A DNA stretch of 36,958 nucleotides from positions 1-36,958 of the forward strand of contig JBDKFN010000012.1 of the NCBI GenBank assembly GCA_039798705.1, written 5' to 3'. Below are positions 16,575 to 23,831 of this stretch, in pieces. The translations under genes and the position numbers were made by a program. This stretch comes from CAIKLP01 sp039798705. Its GTDB lineage: Bacteria > Bacteroidota > Bacteroidia > Sphingobacteriales > Sphingobacteriaceae. The first letter of the stretch is position 1. Every line of letters begins with the position of its first letter. The notes under the pieces are model-generated. The model worked only from the letters and a program-made list of their open reading frames with translations, was not told the DNA's origin and ran no database searches.

Positions 16575-17795
16575 CTATTGATGAACCACAAATTTTAAAC
16601 TACACTTTCGGGTAGCGTCTATCACAGTCAAATAATATATGCCATTAGGATATTCGCTGGTGTTAATTTTTGTGTTAGATTTTGAGACAGTAGACTGATA
16701 AATAATTTGACCCAATGCATTAGAAATAATTAGGTAAGGCGTCTGCACTTTTGCTTTTGCATTAAAATTAATTACCAAAATATCTTTACATGGATTGGGT
16801 GAAATATTTAATATTAAAGGATAATTGACATCTACTTGCACCCCTGTTGAATTTAATCCACCTCTAACAACCCAAGTATTTAACCTACTCGTTTTAACTT
16901 GATAAGTGGTAATGCCAAATTGAGTATCAAAATACCATGCACTGTTTGATTTATTTGACAATGTTGTAGATGACCAAAATTTCTTGCGACCGAAAACATT
17001 AAAAAAGTTGGTATTAAGCGCAGGATTAATTACTGAATTGTCTTGCAAAGATTGTACCTCTTTAATATTGGGTAAACGCCAATCACTATATCCTGCTTGA
17101 GTTAGCGTGTCTGCATATTGCAAAGCTTGCTCCCATGTAAGCGTATCAGTATAAGGTGTTTTTTGCCAAATTAAATTTGTTAAACTATCATAAACTAAGG
17201 CGTCAGCACTCTTGAAGTATCGCACTGAATTAATTTCTTTCGACTTGTTTGTTCTAACTAATCTTAAGTGCATTTTTTTAATCCCTCCTGCACTTATCGT
17301 TTCAGATTTAGCATGATTACCAATTCCTCCTCCAGCATTAGTAACCCATACTTTTGATTGATCATTAGCTTGCAAATCTGAGGTCCACCAATATTCGGCA
17401 TCTGTTTTTATAAAATAATTTAAATCAAAAGCTGGGTTTTGTGTTTGTAAATTTAAAATAGAAAATGCCTCCATTGCATTTGGCAAACGCCAATCGGTAT
17501 AGGTTGCAAATGTGCTGCTATCTGCATACAATAACGCCTTTTCGAAAGTCATTTCGCCAGCATCTGCTCTTTGCCACATCAAACCTGTTAGGGTGTCTGT
17601 AAGTACTTTCGCTGAATTGAGTATAAAAAAAGGTGGGTTGATGTTAAAGTCTGCATCCTCCCCAAAGGTTAATGTATAACTATTTTGCTGACCCGAATCC
17701 GGCAATTTAAGCATTACACTTTTAGTGTTTTGCGCATTCAATTGAATTGCAAAAAACACCAATACAAATAATAATTTAGCGAATTTTAATTTCAT
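16575..17795 (-). CDS. Exported double DUF1566 (Lcl C-terminal domain) protein with T9SS tail
   Basis: A 406-residue protein with signal peptide (1-22, ending NAQ). Two DUF1566/Lcl-type domains follow. Each has the TGLMWQ or TNLIWQ strand, an EKAL/EQAL..YADT helix, YTDWRLPN or YSDWRLPN, and a late W(W/S)S motif (about 60-180 and 200-315). The last 75 or so residues are a type A T9SS sorting domain (ISPNPCKDILVINF ... GIYYLTV). DUF1566 domains occur in adhesins and surface lectin-like proteins; the ligand is unknown. It is the last gene of a six-gene operon. Its ATG overlaps the previous stop by one base (TAATG). Confidence 0.82.
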   Translation of the reverse strand: MKLKFAKLLFVLVFFAIQLNAQNTKSVMLKLPDSGQQNSYTLTFGEDADFNINPPFFILNSAKVLTDTLTGLMWQRADAGEMTFEKALLYADSSTFATYTDWRLPNAMEAFSILNLQTQNPAFDLNYFIKTDAEYWWTSDLQANDQSKVWVTNAGGGIGNHAKSETISAGGIKKMHLRLVRTNKSKEINSVRYFKSADALVYDSLTNLIWQKTPYTDTLTWEQALQYADTLTQAGYSDWRLPNIKEVQSLQDNSVINPALNTNFFNVFGRKKFWSSTTLSNKSNSAWYFDTQFGITTYQVKTSRLNTWVVRGGLNSTGVQVDVNYPLILNISPNPCKDILVINFNAKAKVQTPYLIISNALGQIIYQSTVSKSNTKINTSEYPNGIYYLTVIDATRKCSLKFVVHQ

Positions 17796-17815
17796 TAGTT
17801 GATTATTATTTTCTT
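17791..17815. repeat. 25-base direct repeat, copy 1 (gene junction)
   Basis: Identical over 25 bases to 19014-19038. It covers the start of the DUF1566 gene and the last codons (IIIN and stop) of the gene before it. Confidence 0.85.
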
Positions 17816-19018
17816 ATTAATAATACTATTATTAGTTTGAACTTTAATTAAATATGTTCCTTTTGTTAAATGCGCTAAATTAATTTGATCAAATTCCGAA
17901 TATTTATCTATTAATAAATTACCTAAAAGATCGTATACCTTTATATTTTTAATGCTATAATTTTGAGTTTGTAAATAGAAAATAGCATTACTTGGATTAG
18001 GATATATCTCTATTGAACCGTTATTAAATTCTTCTATCCCTAGTGTATTATTTACCGTATGGCGAACAATTACTTGATTATCTAAAATTAAGTTGCTGCT
18101 CCATATAAATTGTGCATCATTATTAGGCTCATCAAAAATATCAGTAAAATTAGTATAGGCAGGTTTATTCATAACACCTACGGTAGAATTACTATAAACA
18201 CTAGCGTTGGGCCAATTAGTATCATCAAAAGTACTTAACATTACATTTGAAGGAACCTCCCAATGCAATGCATAATTATTTTCGCCATTTGATGCATCGG
18301 CAGTACTACAATAAGCAGTTAATCTTAAATTACCAACTTCAGTTGGGCAGGTTAAATCTTTTATTGGTGAGGTGTAAAAAGTTTGTGCTTTCCAATTATT
18401 ATTTGAAATAGCTATGGTCTGGTTACTGGTGTTTTTGATTACACAAACCAAACCTCCATCTCCAGCATGATATGCAGCTGAACCATTTAATTCTGTCCCC
18501 AATCCTAAATTCTCTTCCCAATCAACTAATAACATCGCTATGGTAAAAGGCTTGTTCACTTTAAACCTAACAATACTTGAATTGAATTGAGTATACGGCA
18601 CCTTGTCTTTCCCTACAGGAACTCCATTGATATATAATTCAAAATAATTGTCTGCAAAAATATATGCGGTATAAACTTCTCCACTGGCATCAATGGTTAT
18701 AATATCATTACCGTTTAGCGCAGCAATAGCAGCTGTTGCATTGGAATAGGTTGCTCCATTACAAACATTATGCAAATCCGAGGCTACAGGAAAATTAATA
18801 TCATTAAAATGGTTTGCCGAAGGAACTACCCAATTACTATTATCTGTTGCGACACTATTCCCTATAGATGTTACTCGACCATTTGTGCAAGTAAAAATAT
18901 TTGTGCTTATTGCTGTTGCACGACCTTGGCTTACTTTACCTGTACCGGTGTATTGTGCCATTAAAAACAATGGCAAACAAGAAAAAAATAAACTTGACTT
19001 GATTCGTTTAATATTCAT
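17795..19018 (-). CDS. T9SS-secreted protein of unknown function
   Basis: A 407-residue protein with signal peptide (1-22, ending FLMAQ). A beta-rich body follows, with a galactose-binding or PA14-like look around 105-170 (AYIFADNYFELYINGVPVGKD). A second, similar section lies at 260-325, with FDDTNWPNA and FIWSSNLILDNQVIVRH. The T9SS sorting domain starts near 336 (IEIYPNPSNAIFYL) and ends KKIIIN. It has several Cys (C43, C86, C192, C224, C237), possibly disulfides. I do not recognise the family beyond these hints. The gene overlaps both neighbours by one base (TAATG) and is bracketed by a 25-base direct repeat, like a cassette. Confidence 0.75.
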   Translation of the reverse strand: MNIKRIKSSLFFSCLPLFLMAQYTGTGKVSQGRATAISTNIFTCTNGRVTSIGNSVATDNSNWVVPSANHFNDINFPVASDLHNVCNGATYSNATAAIAALNGNDIITIDASGEVYTAYIFADNYFELYINGVPVGKDKVPYTQFNSSIVRFKVNKPFTIAMLLVDWEENLGLGTELNGSAAYHAGDGGLVCVIKNTSNQTIAISNNNWKAQTFYTSPIKDLTCPTEVGNLRLTAYCSTADASNGENNYALHWEVPSNVMLSTFDDTNWPNASVYSNSTVGVMNKPAYTNFTDIFDEPNNDAQFIWSSNLILDNQVIVRHTVNNTLGIEEFNNGSIEIYPNPSNAIFYLQTQNYSIKNIKVYDLLGNLLIDKYSEFDQINLAHLTKGTYLIKVQTNNSIINKKIIIN

Positions 19019-19038
19019 TAGTTGATTATTATTTTCTT
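19014..19038. repeat. 25-base direct repeat, copy 2 (gene junction)
   Basis: Second exact copy of the sequence at 17791-17815. It covers the start of the 407-residue gene and the end of the YHYH gene, which also ends KKIIIN. Confidence 0.85.
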
Positions 19039-20616
19039 CTTGTATATTATATTCCCCGATTTAACTTTTACAATATAAGTACCTTTTCCAAGCTCACCTA
19101 ATGCAATTGCTCCATTAGATTCTTTTTCTTGATAAAGCAATTTGCCTAAAAGATCATAGACAGCAACTTCATTAATTTTAAATGTTGACTGATCTCCGGT
19201 AAATAAAATTTGAAAATCACCAGAAGTTGGATTTGGAAAAATCACTAATTCTCGTTTAAAATTTAAAGCGCTTTCAGCCGACGTAGTAATTGCACATTGC
19301 TTGAAACCATTATATACATTAGTTGTAACAGCTCCTACTGGAGAAGTGTATTTAAAAGTATATACTCCATTTGTATTCCATTCATATTCTACCAAATAGG
19401 TTAATCCTGATAAAGTATAAGTCATTGCATAGCCATTCTGATTGGCATTAGCAACTAGGTTAGTAATAACCGCACCTTTTAATGGAGTGCCAGCTGGCCT
19501 GATAGGCTTTGCCGATGCTTGTGGAATAATTTGCAAAGTTGAATCTTCAGTCACTTTACCGACCATATTCGCAATCATGTATGGAGCGGTTGCCGTTCCA
19601 TGATAATGATAAACTCCATTGCTTGCATAATGACCATGATTTGTATCTAAGCTTTTCATATTTGATCCATCTGGTTCTAAGGTACCGTATACCGCAAAAC
19701 CATCCAATGCATAGGCAATGGGATATGTTAAAGGAGAAGTGCTGTATAAATGTAGCGGAGCTATATGATAATGGTAGTCATCTGCTCTGCCACAATGACC
19801 GCCCCAATAATCTAATTGCCCATCTAAAAATGCATCGACACCAGTATTAGTATAAGGGTTAAATATAGCAACTCCATTTACTGCAATCGCAATTGCTCCA
19901 CGTAAAAAATGATATTGATTAACTGGAACAGGATTAGTGGCGATAGTTGGATTTAAAGGAATGCTCCATGCATTACTTCCAATATAACATTGTGGAATTG
20001 GGAATTGCTGTTGCCAGCCCGTAATACCAGTCATCATTCCATGGGCAGGAATGCCTTTTGATTCAACGCTAAAATAAGTTGAATTCCAAAAAGTATTTAC
20101 ACTTGGTTTATAAACTGCAAATGCCGAATCTATGGATAATGGGTTGGTTATGGAATTAAATTGCTTGATTATTTTTGAAGTAAAACTTACAAGTGAGACA
20201 AATAGAAAAACTAAAATTAAAGGCGCAACTTTGACAAATTTTTTATGATAAATAAAAAAAACTACGATCGAAGAAGTCAACAAAATCGCTAGTAATAAAA
20301 AAGGGAAATGAGTGTTGTGTTTATCAAAATTGGGGTTGAAACTGATATTTTTATTGAGCTTTGCAATTTGACTAGATTTTAAACTTACATAATTTTGATC
20401 TGCAATTGCTATGTTTTTAATTGGGAAATGAGCAATTTCTCCATTAGATTTTTCGATAAAAACTTCTTTGTTTTTAGTAATTAGAAAGGAGCCTCTTACG
20501 CTTTCATTATTAACTAACCACACCCTTTCGTTTAAATTCGAAAGATTTGTATTGTGTGAAAATGAATAGTTTTGAATGCCTAAAAACAAACAAAATAATA
20601 ATATTATTTTTTTCAT
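19018..20616 (-). CDS. YHYH-domain protein with internal membrane helices and T9SS tail
   Basis: A 532-residue protein. After a signal peptide (1-20), residues 30-80 resemble an SHD1-like fold (RVWLVNNESVRGSF ... IAIADQNYV). Two hydrophobic stretches follow (about 104-123 and 130-147). The YHYH domain runs from about 165 to 370 and contains Y281-H-Y-H284 after WGGHCGRADD, DGFAVYG, and Y336-H-Y-H339 after NHGHYASNGV. A T9SS sorting domain ends the protein (about 456-532). Histidine pairs at 274, 282, 284, 327, 329, 337 and 339 could bind metal. The domain function is not established; copper or other metal binding is an inference from the neighbours. It lies eight bases after the other YHYH gene. 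Confidence 0.8.
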   Translation of the reverse strand: MKKIILLFCLFLGIQNYSFSHNTNLSNLNERVWLVNNESVRGSFLITKNKEVFIEKSNGEIAHFPIKNIAIADQNYVSLKSSQIAKLNKNISFNPNFDKHNTHFPFLLLAILLTSSIVVFFIYHKKFVKVAPLILVFLFVSLVSFTSKIIKQFNSITNPLSIDSAFAVYKPSVNTFWNSTYFSVESKGIPAHGMMTGITGWQQQFPIPQCYIGSNAWSIPLNPTIATNPVPVNQYHFLRGAIAIAVNGVAIFNPYTNTGVDAFLDGQLDYWGGHCGRADDYHYHIAPLHLYSTSPLTYPIAYALDGFAVYGTLEPDGSNMKSLDTNHGHYASNGVYHYHGTATAPYMIANMVGKVTEDSTLQIIPQASAKPIRPAGTPLKGAVITNLVANANQNGYAMTYTLSGLTYLVEYEWNTNGVYTFKYTSPVGAVTTNVYNGFKQCAITTSAESALNFKRELVIFPNPTSGDFQILFTGDQSTFKINEVAVYDLLGKLLYQEKESNGAIALGELGKGTYIVKVKSGNIIYKKKIIIN

Positions 20617-20624
20617 ATTTTAAT

Positions 20625-21968
20625 TTAATGACTGATTGCGATTTTTTCTATACTCGAAAATGTCTTGCCTGTAATTTTGATAAAATAAAAACCGTCGTAT
20701 AGTTTTCTTGTATCAAAATAACTGATGGTGCTGCCTTGAAGTATTTTATCTGTTTGAATAATTTTACCATTTATATCAAGCAGCGTTAATTCCACATCTT
20801 CATTTTGCAAACCTGATAGTTGAATGGCAACAAATTCTGTTGCAGGGTTTGGAGAAATAATCACAGTTGTTTTCACTTGTGTTATGCCTGTACTTGGCGA
20901 ATAGGTTGAAACAGGTTCTAAAATAGAGGTAACTTTTGCAGCTGAACGAGTACCATAAAAAGTTGGCCCTACAACATATGGATAACTCGAATTCCAATGT
21001 TCATCTACTGTTGCAAAATAACAATAGGTTCCATTAGGATATTCAGGAGTTATACAAAAACGGCCATTGTGTTCATCTAAATAATCTGAATTGGTATCCA
21101 AAACAAATTCGTAATCTTCTCTAAAATATCCTAACGGATAAGTTGTATTGACAGCAGGGCCTGCGGTAACAGTTGTTCCATTTGCATATTGCGTACGTGT
21201 GCTAATTTTTCTGTATTGAAAACTAGATTTCATTCTTGTAATTCCTCCCGTTCCATCTGTGTTCTTGAATGCATATGCGCCGTAAATTGGGAAACCATCA
21301 TATGCAAAACCAATTAATGGAGAATGTTGATTGCTATCTATTAAATATAATCCATCGGCTACATATAAATTGCAAATTGTAGAAATGACAGATAAATCTA
21401 AACTGAATGCGCTCGGGTTTTGATGGTGATGATAATTTCCCATAGCTGGATGACCTTTTGCACAATCAAATCCGATTCGTTCTGCTACAACAGCATCTCT
21501 ATTCCAGACATTATCGCCCATACCACCAAACGGCCCACCAGCAAGAGTTCCAGTCGAAGATTTCCACGAAACACCATCGCGATAATCGAATAAAGCAACA
21601 CCATTAATGAAAACACCAATATTTCCACCAGTTGTATTTACAGGAGTGCCTGAATTTTTAGAAGGAGTTAAAGGAAATTTAAAAATTGCATTTTGAGAAG
21701 TCGCTAAAGATGGATTGCCATCAAGGAAAGGACCTGTTACGTATGCTGGAATACCATTAGTAGAAACATAAACATTTGCAGTCGAATATTTCACACTCAA
21801 CACATTGGCTAATACATTATCGTTTACTGGGATATAATTATTTTTCACGTAGTGTCTCCCCATAATTCCAGTTGTATTTTGCAACCACTTTAGTATAGCT
21901 GGGCTAGTTTGTGCATATGCACTTGACATAAACATGGTCAATAATAGACCTAAATATATTTTTCTCAT
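20625..21968 (-). CDS. YHYH-family exported protein with T9SS tail
   Basis: A 447-residue protein with signal peptide (1-20, ending AYAQ). It has a YHYH-type domain with G-N-Y-H-H-H at 177-182, AYDGFPIYG (222-230) and EHNGRF (299-304), matching the DGFAVYG and HxGxY elements of its neighbour. The canonical YHYH is here YHHH. Further candidates are H172 and H215, and Cys at 169, 199, 305 and 316. A T9SS C-terminal domain starts near 368 (VIISPNPATEFVAIQL). It is 38 bases after the dihaem peroxidase gene and eight before the second YHYH gene. It is probably a surface protein; the substrate is unknown. Confidence 0.8.
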   Translation of the reverse strand: MRKIYLGLLLTMFMSSAYAQTSPAILKWLQNTTGIMGRHYVKNNYIPVNDNVLANVLSVKYSTANVYVSTNGIPAYVTGPFLDGNPSLATSQNAIFKFPLTPSKNSGTPVNTTGGNIGVFINGVALFDYRDGVSWKSSTGTLAGGPFGGMGDNVWNRDAVVAERIGFDCAKGHPAMGNYHHHQNPSAFSLDLSVISTICNLYVADGLYLIDSNQHSPLIGFAYDGFPIYGAYAFKNTDGTGGITRMKSSFQYRKISTRTQYANGTTVTAGPAVNTTYPLGYFREDYEFVLDTNSDYLDEHNGRFCITPEYPNGTYCYFATVDEHWNSSYPYVVGPTFYGTRSAAKVTSILEPVSTYSPSTGITQVKTTVIISPNPATEFVAIQLSGLQNEDVELTLLDINGKIIQTDKILQGSTISYFDTRKLYDGFYFIKITGKTFSSIEKIAISH

Positions 21969-22006
21969 TTTTTGCTTTTTTTTATAACTTAATTAGACGC
22001 TAAACG

Positions 22007-23035
22007 CTAATTATTCCTTCGGTTTTTAAGCAATAACTCCTTGGGGAATGACAATGCAGGATTGAATAAAAAATGTTGATCTGTAAGTGTAAGCAAAAAC
22101 GCAGTCAAATCAACCTTTTCCGCTTTACTAAGATTTATTTTAATTGTTTCCCCTTTTTGAGTTTGTAGCTGAATAGTATCGTAGTGATTGAGCACCTCTT
22201 GCAATTTATTCATTCTACCGTCATGCATGTATGGATAAGTAAACGCTATGTTTCGCAAAGTAGGCACTTTAAAACGCAACGAATCATTTGACTCCATTGT
22301 AATGCGCATGCGTCCAATATCATTTAGGTTTCTATCTAATGGCAAGCCGTTTTTTTCGAATTTTAAATTTGTAAACAATGGCTCTTGGTGGCAGTCGGAG
22401 CAGTTCTTTTTAAATAAAACATATCCGTTTTTTTCTTGCGTAGAAAATTCTGATTGTTTCAAAATCACGCTGTCATATTTTGAATTAGCAGAAACCATTT
22501 GTAATAAAAACTGTGTGATAGATTTTAAAAATCGCTCGGTCGTTATGTTTTCATCTCCATAAGTTTGAGTAAATAACTTTTTGTAATAATCGCTATGGTT
22601 TAATTTCCATAAAACATGGTTGATATCCTCATTCATTTCTGAAGGATTTGAAATAGGCGCTAATGCTTGCATTTCTAAATTGTTTATCGCACCGTCCCAC
22701 ATAAATTTTTGATGCCACGCTAAATTGATTAATGCAGGGGCGTTTCGAAATCCAACACGGTCAGCTATTCCATGGCTTAATGCATGGTCAACATGCGTAA
22801 ACGCATTAAACGAAGAATGGCAGCTAGCGCAAGAAATACTGCTATCTTTTGATAATACGGGGTCGTAAAATAAGGCGCGTCCAATTTTAATTTTATTGGA
22901 ATCTAATTCATTTTTTTTAAAATTATAATTGGAAGCTGGAAAGTTTTTGGGCTGTTGAAATTCATAATTAAACGGATTTGCGAATGCAAGAAAAAAAATA
23001 CTGAGCAATAAAAAATAAATCAGCTGCTTATTCAT
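22007..23035 (-). CDS. MauG/MbnH-like dihaem cytochrome c peroxidase family protein
   Basis: A 342-residue periplasmic protein with an N-terminal hydrophobic signal (about 5-20) and two c-type haem sites: C69-A-S-C72-H73 and C212-S-D-C215-H216. Other family features are GRALFYDPVLSKDSSISCASCH, HxxFMWDG (108-115), and the late TYPYMHDGRM (266-275). The family includes bacterial cytochrome c peroxidases, MauG and MbnH. Its start overlaps the end of an MbnP-like gene by eight bases. That is the MbnH-MbnP pairing known from methanobactin operons, where the dihaem enzyme oxidises a Trp of its partner. I therefore favour a partner-modifying MauG/MbnH role over simple peroxide removal, but cannot prove it. 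Confidence 0.9.
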   Translation of the reverse strand: MNKQLIYFLLLSIFFLAFANPFNYEFQQPKNFPASNYNFKKNELDSNKIKIGRALFYDPVLSKDSSISCASCHSSFNAFTHVDHALSHGIADRVGFRNAPALINLAWHQKFMWDGAINNLEMQALAPISNPSEMNEDINHVLWKLNHSDYYKKLFTQTYGDENITTERFLKSITQFLLQMVSANSKYDSVILKQSEFSTQEKNGYVLFKKNCSDCHQEPLFTNLKFEKNGLPLDRNLNDIGRMRITMESNDSLRFKVPTLRNIAFTYPYMHDGRMNKLQEVLNHYDTIQLQTQKGETIKINLSKAEKVDLTAFLLTLTDQHFLFNPALSFPKELLLKNRRNN

Positions 23036-23699
23036 TTGTTAAATCTGAAATTTTACGACAGCTAATGTTATCTGCAAAAACTTTAGCCAGCTGAACTGCC
23101 TTTAATTGAGGCGACATTAATTCAAACAAATTTTGTTTATGGCAATTAGTCAATAAGGGTATGATACTAAATTTGAAAATGTATTTATTGCCAGCACTTA
23201 CTTCAAATGATTTCGATTGTAATGCATTTAATTTAGCCGAATAACCGCCAATGTGGTACTGAAAAGATTTATTATAAATAGACTTGATATCACCCTCAAT
23301 TTTAAAATTAACATAACCACTTTGCCAAGACCAATACATACCATTGCGAGGGTCTAATGCGTTAGTTAAAACACCTGCAACATTTGTAAGGCTATCAACT
23401 CCAATGTCAAATGCCACCCGATTATATTTTACTTGAGCTGGAATTTCGAAATTTAAAGGAATGGGGTCGATTAAATTAATTAAATAAGCCTTTTCTGGAT
23501 CTGTAAATACCAATTTCTCGTTTTGATAAAACTTAAAATTGGATAAATAAACACTGCATTTGCTAATATGAATCGTATCTGGCAAGTAATTATGATCCAT
23601 ATCCGTTTCTAGAAAAAAGGTTGTTTTAATTGACTGCGCTTCCGCATTAGCATAAAAGCACATCAACACTAAAGAATATAGAAAATAACGCTTAAACAA
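23028..23699 (-). CDS. MbnP-like copper-binding protein candidate
   Basis: A 223-residue exported protein (signal peptide 1-22, ending AEAQ). It has the MbnP-family layout: an early CSVYLSNFKFYQN strand (48-60), LINLIDP, VAFDIGVD (96-102), LDPRNGMYWSWQSGYVNFKIEG (115-136) and YHIGGY (148-153). MbnP binds copper after its MauG-like partner converts a Trp to kynurenine. W123 and W125 lie in the most conserved stretch and are candidates for this. The start appears to be a TTG: no in-frame ATG lies upstream before a stop, and the next Met, at 13, would cut the signal peptide. It is the first gene of the six-gene operon. Confidence 0.8.
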   Translation of the reverse strand: MFKRYFLYSLVLMCFYANAEAQSIKTTFFLETDMDHNYLPDTIHISKCSVYLSNFKFYQNEKLVFTDPEKAYLINLIDPIPLNFEIPAQVKYNRVAFDIGVDSLTNVAGVLTNALDPRNGMYWSWQSGYVNFKIEGDIKSIYNKSFQYHIGGYSAKLNALQSKSFEVSAGNKYIFKFSIIPLLTNCHKQNLFELMSPQLKAVQLAKVFADNISCRKISDLTNE

Positions 23700-23702
23700 A
23701 CA

Positions 23703-23729
23703 GTTGATTTTAAAATATCAACAAAAATA
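23703..23729 (-). promoter_or_regulatory. -7 element and palindrome at the start of the MbnP/MauG/YHYH operon
   Basis: Minus-strand TATTTTTG (23729-23722) is a perfect TAnnTTTG. The inverted repeat GTTGAT-N8-ATCAAC (23703-23722) directly abuts it and would cover the transcription start. This placement suits a repressor. It differs from the TATGA-N6-TCATA sites. Confidence 0.45.
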
Positions 23730-23831
23730 TCAAAATAAACATTAACATTTTCTATAAATCATTTTATTGGCTTAAACATAATATTTAAAACATTTTATCC
23801 ATTTTTATGTTAAAAATTAAATTAATTAGAT

